From assembly GCA_910588865.1 (NCBI GenBank), contig CAJUSJ010000002.1:62001-126000 (forward strand): a stretch of 64,000 bases of DNA, read 5' to 3'. Positions within the stretch are counted from its first letter, which is position 1. The number at the start of each line of letters is the position of its first letter. The position numbers were made by a program, and so were the translations under genes. The notes beneath the pieces were generated by a model, which had not been told where the DNA came from, did no database searches, and was given only the letters and a program-made list of their open reading frames with translations. This stretch comes from an uncultured Lachnospiraceae bacterium. Lineage in GTDB: Bacteria > Bacillota > Clostridia > Lachnospirales > Lachnospiraceae. Positions 1 through 8,567 of this stretch are shown one piece after another.

Positions 1-452
1 CCAAGCCTTGACAGAGAGCTTCTCAGTCCCACCAGGCGGGCGGCCCGGTATTTCAGCTGGGCCAGCTCCACCTGGAGCTTTCCCTCCTTGGTGCTGGCCC
101 TGGCGGCGAAAATGTCCAGAATCACCATGGTCCGGTCCATTACCTTTGTGTCAAGAGCATCCTCTAAGTTGCGCAGCTGGGCCGGGGACAGCTCGTCATC
201 GCAGACCACCCCTGTGGCATCCAATTCCCAGAGCCTCTCCTTTACCTCTTCGATTTTTCCCTTTCCGAGATAGGTTCCCGGATGAACGTTCTCCCGGTTC
301 TGGATGATCTTGTCCACGGTCACGGCTCCCGCCGTCTCCACCAGATCCTCCAGCTCGTCCAGGCACGCCAAGGTGTCCGCCTCATCCCCGGTGCTGACCC
401 CTAAGAGGATAACCCTCTCTTCCATATCCTTTATTTCAATCAACGCTGCCAA
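1..452 (-). CDS. hflX: GTPase HflX, N-terminal part (runs off the left edge)
   Basis: The visible ~150 residues match the N-terminal domain of HflX, a ribosome-associated GTPase that splits stalled or stressed 70S ribosomes: a VILLGVSTGDE-type opening, HPGTYLGKGKIEE, then a coiled region ending in AQLKYRAARLVG. The GTPase domain lies outside the window. I place the start at a TTG (base 452) because GGAAAGGAG stands about 5 bases upstream; the ATG at 425 has no such site. It follows the TPR lipoprotein by 28 bp and is probably the last gene of a dut-led operon. Confidence 0.85.
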   Translation of the reverse strand, partial: MAALIEIKDMEERVILLGVSTGDEADTLACLDELEDLVETAGAVTVDKIIQNRENVHPGTYLGKGKIEEVKERLWELDATGVVCDDELSPAQLRNLEDALDTKVMDRTMVILDIFAARASTKEGKLQVELAQLKYRAARLVGLRSSLSRL

Positions 453-480
453 CAAAAACTCCTTTCCTGTACCAGTATTA

Positions 481-1323
481 TCACTGTCTGGTCCTCAAAA
501 AATCAATCTCCTTCTGGATCTCCGGCGTGGCTCCATAAGCGGCCGCATACTGCTCAAGGATGGACAGCGCCCTGGCAAAGTCCAGTTTCTTCTCACACAC
601 TGCCGCCTGATTCCTCAAAAGCTTCTCCATAGCTGCCCCGTCGCCTGTCTGGACCCCCAGCTCCAGATACCGGAGAGCCTCGTCGTAATCTCCTGCCTCC
701 AGCTGGCACAGACCCATACGGTTATAAATTTCCCCGCTTTTGATTCCGCCATTGACCGCCTGCTGATACAGGTCCATAGCCTCATCAATCCGCCCCTGGC
801 TGGTCAGCGTTTGTCCGAGAATCAAAAGGGCCTGGGCTGTGTCCGGACTGTCCGGCTGGGTCTCGTACAATTTCCGGTACATCTCCATAGCCTTATCGGT
901 CTGCCCTGCCATGGCTGACAAAAGGCAGGCCCTGGTCTGATATTCCGGAAGGGCTTCATCGACCTGAAGAAGAATCTCATAGGTATAGGCGGCCGCCTGA
1001 TAATCCCCCGCGCCGTACTCCGCCTCGGCCCGGTATTTCAGGATATCCAGCTCAAAGGCTCCCACAACGCCGCTGGAAGTCTTCTTGAGCGCTTCCTCAA
1101 ATGAGGCCACAGCCCCTTCGTAGTCTCCTGTCTCCAGCTGGCTGATCCCCAAAAGCCGCAGCTCCTGCCGCTCCTTCTCACGGTCCTGACACCCGGAAAG
1201 GATCAAAAATATCCCCATAAACCAGGCAAAGGTTATAACCTTCCAGCTGTTTTTCGTAACCTTACACTGTCCTTCCCGTATCTGGTCGTTATATCCGGTG
1301 TAACCTTTTACATTATTTGCCAT
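481..1323 (-). CDS. TPR-repeat lipoprotein
   Basis: A 280-residue protein with a hydrophobic stretch ending in a lipobox (LSGC, lipidated Cys about residue 45), so it is probably anchored on the outer face of the membrane. The rest is helical with recurrent TPR patterns (e.g. QLETGDYEGAVASFEEAL, AGDYQAAAYTYEILL), covering about residues 60-270. TPR domains mediate protein contacts; the partner is unknown. The N-terminal region before the hydrophobic stretch is long (~28 residues), so a later start is possible, though no better ribosome site is seen. It lies between dut and hflX on one probable transcript. Confidence 0.75.
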   Translation of the reverse strand: MANNVKGYTGYNDQIREGQCKVTKNSWKVITFAWFMGIFLILSGCQDREKERQELRLLGISQLETGDYEGAVASFEEALKKTSSGVVGAFELDILKYRAEAEYGAGDYQAAAYTYEILLQVDEALPEYQTRACLLSAMAGQTDKAMEMYRKLYETQPDSPDTAQALLILGQTLTSQGRIDEAMDLYQQAVNGGIKSGEIYNRMGLCQLEAGDYDEALRYLELGVQTGDGAAMEKLLRNQAAVCEKKLDFARALSILEQYAAAYGATPEIQKEIDFLRTRQ

Positions 1324-1373
1324 AACCTCTCCATTTCCCGCTGCCCTGTACAGCAGAGTCTCCGTCTGATCTC

Positions 1374-1808
1374 CTACTTAACGCCTGTGCTCCCAAATCC
1401 TCCCCGGTCCTCACCCTCAAGCCTTACAACCTCCTCAAACTTAAGAGCCGGCTGGTGCTCCATGATCCTGAACTGACAGATCCGGTCATTTACATGAATC
1501 ACCGTGTCCCTCAGGGCATAGGCGGAAAAATACCACTGGTCATTATCCCCGCAATAGCTCTCGTCGATAACTCCCATATGATTGGTCTGGATCACGCCGA
1601 AATTTTTGAAAGTAGAGCTTCTGGGCACCACATGGGCCTCATATCCTTTGGGCAGCTTCATGGCCACTCCTAAAGGAATAGCCCTGTACTCTCCTGCCTT
1701 GAGCACCACTTCATCCGCTGCCCGAAGATCCACCCAGTCTGACTTTCCTCCCACAAAACACAGTCTGTCAATCTTATCGGTAAAATATTTGATCCTGATC
1801 GTCTCCAT
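1374..1808 (-). CDS. dut: dUTP diphosphatase (trimeric dUTPase)
   Basis: Hydrolyses dUTP to dUMP and PPi, keeping uracil out of DNA and feeding dTMP synthesis. At 144 residues it has the length of trimeric dUTPases and shows the five motifs in order: DLRAA, PRSST, GVIDESYCGDN, RICQFRI and the C-terminal GEDRGGFGSTG that closes over the active site. It is the first gene of a probable operon with the TPR lipoprotein and hflX, behind a recognisable promoter at 1928-1957. Confidence 0.95.
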   Translation of the reverse strand: METIRIKYFTDKIDRLCFVGGKSDWVDLRAADEVVLKAGEYRAIPLGVAMKLPKGYEAHVVPRSSTFKNFGVIQTNHMGVIDESYCGDNDQWYFSAYALRDTVIHVNDRICQFRIMEHQPALKFEEVVRLEGEDRGGFGSTGVK

Positions 1809-1927
1809 CCTCTGTCGTCTCCTCTCTTAGCCCAGGTTCCCGCCATGGTTTCCCGATTTCTTCACGTCCAGACAGCCCATAAAATCCATTGCCTCTTACG
1901 CCTGTCATGCCAGTGTATCAGTACAAT

Positions 1928-1957
1928 AGTATACCACACCCCAGGGTTCCTTGCCAA
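1928..1957 (-). promoter_or_regulatory. Promoter for dut operon
   Basis: Reading the minus strand, TTGGCA (1957-1952), an 18-bp spacer and TATACT (1933-1928) form a vegetative-type promoter, giving a ~115-nt leader before dut. The rest of the 1809-2137 gap holds only this and the copA terminator. Confidence 0.55.
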
Positions 1958-2035
1958 TACGGAACCACTATATTTTTTACATCATTTTCAGACATGGAGG
2001 GACTGTTCTCATGCCTCTTAAATGGTTACGATACA

Positions 2036-2076
2036 GAAAAAGAGCGGGACCCTGGGTCTTCACCCAAAGCCCCGCT
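2036..2076 (-). terminator. Rho-independent terminator after copA
   Basis: AGCGGG pairs with CCCGCT and an inner TGGGT with ACCCA around a CTTC loop. On the minus strand the hairpin is followed by CTTTTTCT. It ends the csoR-HMA-copA transcript. Confidence 0.65.
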
Positions 2077-2137
2077 TCCTTCCCCGCGAAAGCCGCCGTA
2101 TTCTCACTTCATGGCAGCACTCTGGCAGGAATAAGAG

Positions 2138-2347
2138 TTACTGAATCGACAATACCTTATAATCCTGATCCTCCACAGCTTTCCTCAGCACGCTGTCAGC
2201 GATATCGCCGCTCAATGTGACTGTGGCTGTCCCGGTCTCATGGCTTACTACGGCCTCAGCAACCTCTGAGAGAGCCTCCAGGCACTTTTTCACTCTGGCC
2301 TCGCAGTGTCCGCACATCATTCCCTCGATCTTCATTGTCTTTTCCAT
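2138..2347 (-). CDS. Possible internally initiated CopZ-like copper chaperone (copA C-terminal domain)
   Basis: Within the 3' end of copA, in the same frame, an ATG at 2347 is preceded by GGAGG (2360-2356) with an ideal 8-nt spacer. Translation from it would give a free 69-residue HMA protein (MxCxxC = MMCGHC), the size of CopZ chaperones. In family terms CopZ hands Cu(I) to CopA or CsoR. That the site is used is inference; the site itself is seen. Confidence 0.45.
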   Translation of the reverse strand: MEKTMKIEGMMCGHCEARVKKCLEALSEVAEAVVSHETGTATVTLSGDIADSVLRKAVEDQDYKVLSIQ

Positions 2348-4657
2348 GTTTTTTTCCTCCATTTTTTTCATTTTTATTTTTTTATCCTTACCCGCGTCAT
2401 GAATGCGGAAAAGATTCAATCTCAAAGCGTTCGTCACCACACAGAAGCTGGACAGGCTCATGGCCGCTGCCCCGAACATGGGATTCAGCTTCCACCCGAA
2501 TATGGGATACCAGAGCCCGGCCGCCAGGGGAATGCCTACCACATTATAGAAAAACGCCCAGAACAGATTTTCGTGGATATTCTTTAGGGTAGCCCGGCTC
2601 AGCCGGATCGCGGCGGGCACATCTCTTAACCGGCTTTTCATCAGAACCACATCCGCGGCGTCAATGGCAATATCCGTCCCCGCTCCTATGGCAATGCCGA
2701 TGTCCGCCCTTGTGAGAGCCGGCGCGTCATTGATACCATCTCCCACCATGGCCACTTTTCCCTGCTTTTTTAAGGAACGGATAACGCTCTCCTTGCCTTC
2801 CGGAAGTACCCCGGCAATCACCTCATCCACACCGGCCTGGCTTCCGATAGCCCTGGCCGTGCGCTCATTGTCTCCTGTGAGCATTACCACATGGATCCCC
2901 ATATTTCGCAGCTCCTTCACTGCCTGGGGACTGTCCTCCTTGATGGTGTCCGCCACAGCGATGATTCCCATAAGTTTCCCGTCCCGGCTGAAAAATAAAG
3001 GTGTTTTCCCCTCTTCCGCCAGGCCTTTGGAGCGTTCCTCCAGATGAGGCGGGACCTGTGCCTTACTGCTGATGAACTTAAAGTTGCCTCCCGCCATGCG
3101 GGCTCCATCCAGAGTCGCTGACAGTCCATTGCCCGGCAGGGCCTGGAAATCCCCCACCTCCCGGCTCTCCACACCCATCTCTTCCGCCTTCGCGAGGACA
3201 GCCTTCGCCAGGGGATGTTCGCTCTTTCTCTCCAGAGCGCAGGCGTATCTCAAAAGCTCTGTCTCCGATATTCCGTCCACAGGTATCATATCGGTTACCC
3301 TGGGTTCTCCGCTTGTGATGGTTCCTGTTTTGTCAAGAGCCACGATCTGGGTCTTTCCCGCCTCCTCTAAAGACACCGCGGTCTTAAAAAGGATTCCGTT
3401 TTTCGCCCCCATGCCGTTGCCCACCATGATGGCAACCGGTGTGGCAAGGCCCAGGGCGCAGGGACAGCTGATCACCAGCACAGCGATCCCTCTGGCCAGG
3501 GCAAACCCGATTCCCTCGCCTGCCAGAAGCCAGATAACCATAGTGACCGCCGCTACCGTAATCACAGCTGGCACAAACACTCCTGACACTTTGTCTGCCA
3601 CCTTGGCGATAGGCGCCTTGGTTGCCGCCGCGTCGCTGACCATCTTTATGATCTGGGACAAGGTGGTATCCTCTCCCACCTGTGTGGCCTCACACCGGAT
3701 AAAACCAGACTGGTTCACCGTGGCGGCAGACACTTTGTCCCCTGCCGCCTTGTCTACAGGGATGCTCTCACCTGTCAGCGCCGCCTCATTGACCGCGCTG
3801 CTCCCTTCCAAAACCACTCCGTCCACAGGGATATTTTCTCCGGGCCGCACCACAAACACATCGCCCTTTTTCACCTGCTCCACCGGCACTTCCGCCTCTC
3901 TGCCATCCCTGACCACCGTGGCGGTCTTGGGGGCCAGCCTCATGAGGCTCTTTAAGGCATCCGTGGTTCTTCCCTTTGACCTGGCCTCCAGCATCTTTCC
4001 CACTGTGATCAGCGTCAGGATCATGGCCGCTGACTCAAAGTAAAACTCATGCATGTAGGACATAACTAAAGCCATGTCTCCCTTTAACTGGGCATCGGTC
4101 ATGGCAAACAGGGCATAGGTGCTGTAGACAAAAGAGGCACCGGAGCCCAGAGCCACCAGGGTGTCCATGTTGGGAGCTTTGTGCCACAGACTCTTAAATC
4201 CACTGACAAAAAACTTCTGATTGATCACCATGATGACCACGGTCAGGAGAAGCTGCAAAAGCCCCATGGCCACATGATTTCCTTTTATAAAGGAAGGAAC
4301 CGGCCAGTTCCACATCATATGCCCCATGGAAATGTACATGAGCACCGCCAAAAATCCCAGAGAGGAAAACAGTCTCCGCTTCAGCGCGGGAGTCTCCCGG
4401 TCCTTAAGCATCTCTTCCCCTGGAGTCCCGCCTGCCCGCGCCTCCTGGTTTCCTCCCGCGCCTTTCAGGGAGGCCCCGTATCCCGCTTCCTCCACTGCCG
4501 ATATAATGGCCTGCGCCTGCGCGGTTCCCTCCACTCCCATGGAGTTGGTCAGCAGACTTACGGAGCAGGAAGTCACTCCCTCCACCTTTGACACCGCCTT
4601 CTCCACCCGGGCACTGCAGGCCGCGCAGCTCATGCCTGTCACTGTATACTGTTCCAT
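2138..4657 (-). CDS. copA: Copper-exporting P1B-type ATPase with N- and C-terminal metal-binding domains
   Basis: Pumps Cu(I) out of the cytoplasm using ATP. In the 839 residues: an N-terminal HMA domain (GMSCAAC, about 8-14), membrane helices, TGES (295-298), the CPC transport site (398-400), DKTGT with the phosphorylated Asp442, SEHP (479-482), GDGIND (639-644), then YN (704-705) and MSLSS (733-737), the copper-type (P1B-1) signatures. A second complete HMA domain (GMMCGHC, 779-785) is attached at the C-terminus through a Lys/Met-rich linker encoded by A-rich DNA. That junction is unusual: an A7 run and an internal ribosome site suggest a fused or switchable copA-copZ pair. It follows the HMA gene by 1 bp, under CsoR control. 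Confidence 0.95.
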   Translation of the reverse strand: MEQYTVTGMSCAACSARVEKAVSKVEGVTSCSVSLLTNSMGVEGTAQAQAIISAVEEAGYGASLKGAGGNQEARAGGTPGEEMLKDRETPALKRRLFSSLGFLAVLMYISMGHMMWNWPVPSFIKGNHVAMGLLQLLLTVVIMVINQKFFVSGFKSLWHKAPNMDTLVALGSGASFVYSTYALFAMTDAQLKGDMALVMSYMHEFYFESAAMILTLITVGKMLEARSKGRTTDALKSLMRLAPKTATVVRDGREAEVPVEQVKKGDVFVVRPGENIPVDGVVLEGSSAVNEAALTGESIPVDKAAGDKVSAATVNQSGFIRCEATQVGEDTTLSQIIKMVSDAAATKAPIAKVADKVSGVFVPAVITVAAVTMVIWLLAGEGIGFALARGIAVLVISCPCALGLATPVAIMVGNGMGAKNGILFKTAVSLEEAGKTQIVALDKTGTITSGEPRVTDMIPVDGISETELLRYACALERKSEHPLAKAVLAKAEEMGVESREVGDFQALPGNGLSATLDGARMAGGNFKFISSKAQVPPHLEERSKGLAEEGKTPLFFSRDGKLMGIIAVADTIKEDSPQAVKELRNMGIHVVMLTGDNERTARAIGSQAGVDEVIAGVLPEGKESVIRSLKKQGKVAMVGDGINDAPALTRADIGIAIGAGTDIAIDAADVVLMKSRLRDVPAAIRLSRATLKNIHENLFWAFFYNVVGIPLAAGLWYPIFGWKLNPMFGAAAMSLSSFCVVTNALRLNLFRIHDAGKDKKIKMKKMEEKNMEKTMKIEGMMCGHCEARVKKCLEALSEVAEAVVSHETGTATVTLSGDIADSVLRKAVEDQDYKVLSIQ

Positions 4658-4658
4658 A

Positions 4659-4955
4659 TTATGCCTCCTTATATTCGATCTTCGTCACCTGAAAGCCAGC
4701 CTTCTCCACTGCCTCTGTCAGCTCCTCGTCGCTTACAAACCGGTCCAGAGCCACCACTGCCATGTTTTTCCTCAGCTCCACCTTCGCCGCGGCCCCGGGG
4801 AGCTGGTTAATCTGCCTTTCCACACTGTTTTTACAGTTCTCACACCGCATCCCCTGGATGGTGATAAACTTCTCCCCCAGCTTCCTTCCCTCAAGAGCCT
4901 TCCGGGCCGTTTTTGGAACCTTTCCGCCTCCGCGGCAGCCGCCCTGACCCTTCAT
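4659..4955 (-). CDS. Heavy-metal-associated (HMA) copper-binding protein
   Basis: A 98-residue protein whose C-terminal ~65 residues form an HMA fold with the MRCENC metal site (MxCxxC); FITIQGMRCENC starts strand 1. The first ~28 residues are a basic Gly-rich extension with a lone Cys (GGCRGGGK), longer than ordinary CopZ. Probable role: cytoplasmic Cu(I) chaperone. It lies between csoR (22 bp) and copA (1 bp). The ribosome site before the chosen ATG is weak, so the true start may be downstream. Confidence 0.8.
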   Translation of the reverse strand: MKGQGGCRGGGKVPKTARKALEGRKLGEKFITIQGMRCENCKNSVERQINQLPGAAAKVELRKNMAVVALDRFVSDEELTEAVEKAGFQVTKIEYKEA

Positions 4956-4977
4956 ATGCTTTATGGTTGCCTTGTTC

Positions 4978-5292
4978 CTATTTCATAAGTTTTTGAAGAG
5001 TTTTTACCAGTTCGTCGATGGTCTCTTCCTTCCCTTCCCTGATATCCTCAGCCACACAGGTTCGGATATGGTTAGCCAGAAGTACTTTATTAAAACTGTT
5101 CAGCGCCGCGTTGACCGCGGCCACCTGCACCAGGATCTCCGGACAGTAAACATCCTTCTCCACCATCCCCCGTATTCCTCGTATCTGCCCCTCGATCCTG
5201 TTCAAACGGTGGATCAGATCCTTATACTCTTTATCTGAACGCTCCTTGGTCCTGTGGCAGCACTCACACCCGGCCTTACGCTCCTGTTCCAA
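4978..5292 (-). CDS. csoR: Copper-sensing transcriptional repressor CsoR
   Basis: All-helical CsoR/RcnR-family repressor that leaves DNA when it binds Cu(I). The family opening HRLNRIEGQIRGI and the Cu ligands are visible: Cys in YCPEIL, and His and Cys in NHIRTC. I place the start at TTG (5292) because AGGAGG lies 7 bases upstream. The in-frame ATG at 5310 would sit at the predicted transcription start, just beyond the -10 box, without room for a ribosome site. It leads the csoR-HMA-copA operon and should repress itself through the operator at 5320-5338. Confidence 0.93.
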   Translation of the reverse strand: MEQERKAGCECCHRTKERSDKEYKDLIHRLNRIEGQIRGIRGMVEKDVYCPEILVQVAAVNAALNSFNKVLLANHIRTCVAEDIREGKEETIDELVKTLQKLMK

Positions 5293-5315
5293 GATGCTCC
5301 CTCCTCTCATGCCTT

Positions 5316-5344
5316 ATTATATACCCTATGGGGGTATATTGCAA
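5316..5344 (-). promoter_or_regulatory. csoR operon promoter
   Basis: On the minus strand, TTGCAA (5344-5339), a 17-bp spacer and a perfect TATAAT (5321-5316). The spacer is almost exactly the CsoR operator. Confidence 0.8.
5320..5338. promoter_or_regulatory. CsoR operator
   Basis: TATACCCTATGGGGGTATA, an inverted repeat with the G/C-tract core typical of copper CsoR sites. It fills the -35/-10 spacer and touches the -10 box, so bound CsoR would block RNA polymerase. Confidence 0.85.
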
Positions 5345-5510
5345 CCTCTATTTTTCTCAATTACGTTTCTTTTTCAATCCCCTGTTACCTGCTCCCCCCA
5401 AAAAAGAAGCCCAGAACAATATTTTGATTCTCAAATATATCCAAATTCAAAATTTTGTGCTAAAATATCTCTAACAGCCAACATCATGATATATACGGAG
5501 GTACAAAGAC

Positions 5511-6398
5511 ATGAAACCAACGGGAATCGTCACGGACAGCCACAGCGGCATCTCACAGAAAGAAGCTGAAAAACTGGGGATCTATGTGCTCCCTATGCCA
5601 TTTTACATAGACGACCAGATCTACTACGAGGACATTGATCTGTCCAGGGAGGAATTTTTTAAAAAACTGGACTCCGGAGCGGACATCTCCACCTCTCAGC
5701 CAGCTCCCGCTGATGTGACGGGACTCTGGGACAAGGCTCTGGAGGAGTACCAGCAGATCCTGTACATGCCCATCAGCAGCGGTCTCAGCGGCTCCTGGGC
5801 CACAGCCATGGCCATGGCCCAGGATGAACCTTATGAAGGCAGGGTGTTTGTGGTGGATCACGGGCGGGTCTCCACGCCTCTGCACCGGATGATCCTGGAC
5901 TGTCTGGAGCTGATGGAGGAGGGATATTCCGCGCCCCAGATCAAGGAGATCCTGGAAGAGTCCAGAGACAAGATGGTGATCTACATCGGCGTGGACACCT
6001 TAGAACATCTAAAAAAAGGAGGCCGGATCACTCCTGCCGCCGCTCTCCTTGGAAGCGTGCTGCATATCAAGCCGGTCCTGAAGCTTGAAGTGGGGATTCT
6101 TGATCCATTCAAAAAATGCCGGGGACTGGCCAAGGCGAAAAAGACCATGCTGGAAGCCATGGAACATGACATCGAAACCCGTTTTAAAGATGAAAAAGAC
6201 CGGGGAGAGCTGTATCTCCTGGCCGCGAGCAGCTCCTCCAGGGAGGATACGGACCAGTGGGTCGCTGAGATCCAGGAGGCATTTCCAGGCATGGAGATCC
6301 TGTGTGACGACCTGTCCCTGGGCGTCTCCTGCCATGTGGGGTACGGAGGCCTGGGAATCGGCTGTTCCTGCAGGCCAAAAAGAAAGGAGTTCCTATGA
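5511..6398 (+). CDS. DegV-family fatty-acid-binding protein (FakB type)
   Basis: DegV proteins bind one fatty acid and present it to the kinase FakA for phosphorylation, which feeds host or dietary fatty acids into phospholipid synthesis. The 295 residues show the usual opening (IVTDSHSGIS), the STSQPAP segment near residue 60 and the typical GYGGLGIG-like C-terminal part. GGAGG lies 8-10 bases before the ATG. A FakA/YloV homologue is at 38185-39876. It overlaps the next gene by ATGA, so the two are translationally coupled. Confidence 0.88.
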   Translation: MKPTGIVTDSHSGISQKEAEKLGIYVLPMPFYIDDQIYYEDIDLSREEFFKKLDSGADISTSQPAPADVTGLWDKALEEYQQILYMPISSGLSGSWATAMAMAQDEPYEGRVFVVDHGRVSTPLHRMILDCLELMEEGYSAPQIKEILEESRDKMVIYIGVDTLEHLKKGGRITPAAALLGSVLHIKPVLKLEVGILDPFKKCRGLAKAKKTMLEAMEHDIETRFKDEKDRGELYLLAASSSSREDTDQWVAEIQEAFPGMEILCDDLSLGVSCHVGYGGLGIGCSCRPKRKEFL

Positions 6399-7132
6399 AA
6401 CTGTTTCTCACAAGCAGCCCCTGCTGCCCTTATCCCCAGAAGGATGGCGGTATTCGGTACGGCTACAGCCGGGAAAATGGATTTTTAGAGGAGCTGGCCA
6501 GGGGATGGGAACCTGACTGTCAGTGTCTTATGATCTGTTCAGACCCAGATGACTTTTCCCGCAATGACAAGATGAAAGAAGAATTTCGGGGATTCTTTGA
6601 GATCAGCGGCATCCCTGTGTCCGGTCTCACCATGTGCGACCGAAGAAACCAGAAGGATTTAGGCCGTCTTCTTGAGGAAAGCAGGATGGTGATCCTGGCA
6701 GGCGGCCATGTGCCCACCCAGAACAAGTTTTTCCGGGAAATCGGCCTTAAGGCTCAGATCTCAGGCTTTAAGGGCACTGTCATGGGAATCAGCGCCGGCA
6801 CCATGAACTGCGCCCACACTGTCTATGCCCAGCCGGAGCTTTCCGGCGAATCCACAGACCCGGGATATCAGAGATTTTTAAAAGGCCTGGGCCTGACCCA
6901 TCTCCAGATCCTCCCCCATTACCAGGAAGTAAAAGACCGCCTCCTGGACGGGAGGCGGTTATATGAAGATATTACCTTTGAGGACAGTTATGGACATACT
7001 TTTTACGCCCTGGTAGATGGAAGCTATGTACTGGTCCAGGACGGACATCAGGTGCTGCGGGGAGAAGGCTATCGAATCCGCGACGGCGCTGTGAAGAGGA
7101 TCTGCGTCAAAGATTCCCAGGTGGAGCTATAG
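6395..7132 (+). CDS. Peptidase S51 family protein (dipeptidase E-like)
   Basis: A 245-residue class-I-glutamine-amidotransferase-like fold. The nucleophile elbow GISAGTMN carries the presumed catalytic Ser; family members use a Ser-His-Glu triad to cut Asp-X dipeptides or cyanophycin-type peptides. ILAGGHVPTQN upstream matches the conserved Gly-rich loop. The substrate cannot be told. Translation is coupled to the degV-like gene by a 4-bp overlap, and the 3' end converges on scpB with a 6-bp overlap. Confidence 0.8.
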   Translation: MKLFLTSSPCCPYPQKDGGIRYGYSRENGFLEELARGWEPDCQCLMICSDPDDFSRNDKMKEEFRGFFEISGIPVSGLTMCDRRNQKDLGRLLEESRMVILAGGHVPTQNKFFREIGLKAQISGFKGTVMGISAGTMNCAHTVYAQPELSGESTDPGYQRFLKGLGLTHLQILPHYQEVKDRLLDGRRLYEDITFEDSYGHTFYALVDGSYVLVQDGHQVLRGEGYRIRDGAVKRICVKDSQVEL

Positions 7133-7759
7133 GGATTCCCGCTCCATCTCCCCCATCTCCTCCATGGCCCCGTTCAGCTCCTTCTCTACCTGGCTTTTGA
7201 TCTCCTCTGCCTGGACAGGGTCCATGGCAGGGAGATTTTCCATGGACCCGATGCCGAACCTGCGCAAAAACTCCTCCGTGGTGGCAAACAGGGCCGGGCG
7301 GCCGGGGGCATCTAAGCGGCCCACCTCATGGACCAGGCTGTACTCGATCAGGCGGTTCACCGCGTGGTCTGACTTCACTCCCCTGATCTTCTCGATCTCC
7401 AGCTTTGTCACCGGCTGCTTGTAGGCAATGATGGACAGGGTCTCCAGCATCACATCTGTGAGCACATGCTTTTTAGGCGTCGCCGCCACCCGGATCAGAT
7501 TCTCGTAGTATTCGATCCTGGTACACATCTGATAGCTTTTGTCCAGCTCAATGATCTGTATGCCCCGTTTTTCCCTGTCATACTTTTTCTTTAAATTTTC
7601 CGTCACCAAGGCGGCAGTCTCCTCGCTCTCGCCGATGGCTGCCGCCAATTGCCGCAGCTCCACCGACTGTCCCATACTAAATAAAACCGCTTCCACCACA
7701 TGCTCCCAATGCTTTTTGGGCACACTGCCAGCGCCTCTTTCGTGCTTTGTCTTATCCAT
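7127..7759 (-). CDS. scpB: Segregation and condensation protein B
   Basis: Winged-helix partner of ScpA in the SMC condensin complex for chromosome compaction. The 210 residues include the usual AVLFSMGQSVELRQLA opening and a second winged helix (IAYKQPVTKLEIEKIRG...HAVNRLIEYSLV). It sits directly downstream of scpA. The longer frame starts at a TTG (7777) that overlaps scpA; the ATG at 7759, preceded by AAGGG, is preferred but not certain. Confidence 0.93.
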   Translation of the reverse strand: MDKTKHERGAGSVPKKHWEHVVEAVLFSMGQSVELRQLAAAIGESEETAALVTENLKKKYDREKRGIQIIELDKSYQMCTRIEYYENLIRVAATPKKHVLTDVMLETLSIIAYKQPVTKLEIEKIRGVKSDHAVNRLIEYSLVHEVGRLDAPGRPALFATTEEFLRRFGIGSMENLPAMDPVQAEEIKSQVEKELNGAMEEMGEMERESL

Positions 7760-7766
7760 CCCTTGT

Positions 7767-8567
7767 CTACCCTTCAAAATCCTCCAGCCCTTCTAAGTCC
7801 AGCTCCTCTTCCTGGCCCTCCGGCTCCAGAGTCTCTATGTTCATATCGTCAAACAGTTCCTCCTGGGTCAGATAGATCTTCCCCATCTTCATCAGCTCCA
7901 GCACCGCCAGAAAGGTGACCACGATCTCCACCTTGTCCCCCTGCCTCTCCAGAAGCTGGCGGAAGCTGAATTTTCTGTGGCCCCTGGCATAATTCATAAC
8001 CCAGCCCACCCTGGCTTCCAGGCTCACCGGTTCCTTTCGGATAGTGCCGAACCTGCTCCTGATGGGGTCGATCTTGTCCTCCCTGCGTTTCATCACGGAT
8101 TCAAAGATAGTCTTAAGCTTTGCCAGGGTCAGTCCGGCCAGCAGCTCATCAAGGTCCACCGGCGGCTCGTATCTGGCCACCTCCTCAGGCACGGCAGGCT
8201 CCCTGTACAGATGGCGTCCGGCTCCTTCCTCCATCTCCAGAAGCTCCTGGGCCATGTACTTGTACATCTTATATTCCAGGAGGCGGGCCACCAGCTCTGC
8301 CCTGGGGTCCTCCTCCTGTCCTTCCTCATTTACCTCCGCAGGCAACAGCATTCGGGACTTGATGTCGATCAACGTGGCCGCCATCACCAGAAACTCGCTG
8401 ACCACGTTGAGATCCTCCCTCTCCATATGGCTGACATAGTCAAGGTACTGTTCCGTGATCAGGACTATGGGGATGTCGTAAATGCTCACCTTATTTTTCT
8501 CGATCAGGTGAAGCAGAAGATCCAGAGGACCTTCAAAATTCTCCAGTTTGTAAGATATGGCCGTCAT
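7767..8567 (-). CDS. scpA: Segregation and condensation protein A
   Basis: Kleisin subunit that bridges SMC heads and binds ScpB. The N-terminal signature YKLENFEGPLDLLLHLIEKNKV starts near residue 5 and the C-terminal winged helix (FLAVLELMKMGKI) near residue 225. ATG at 8567 has AGGAG 6 bases upstream; an earlier in-frame ATG at 8597 has none. The 5' end overlaps the preceding phosphoesterase gene by 35 bp. Confidence 0.95.
   Translation of the reverse strand: MTAISYKLENFEGPLDLLLHLIEKNKVSIYDIPIVLITEQYLDYVSHMEREDLNVVSEFLVMAATLIDIKSRMLLPAEVNEEGQEEDPRAELVARLLEYKMYKYMAQELLEMEEGAGRHLYREPAVPEEVARYEPPVDLDELLAGLTLAKLKTIFESVMKRREDKIDPIRSRFGTIRKEPVSLEARVGWVMNYARGHRKFSFRQLLERQGDKVEIVVTFLAVLELMKMGKIYLTQEELFDDMNIETLEPEGQEEELDLEGLEDFEG

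Noticed and set aside
3072..4043. 323-codon plus-strand open frame
   Set aside because: Antisense to copA, whose motifs are complete; the translation is low complexity with no domain.
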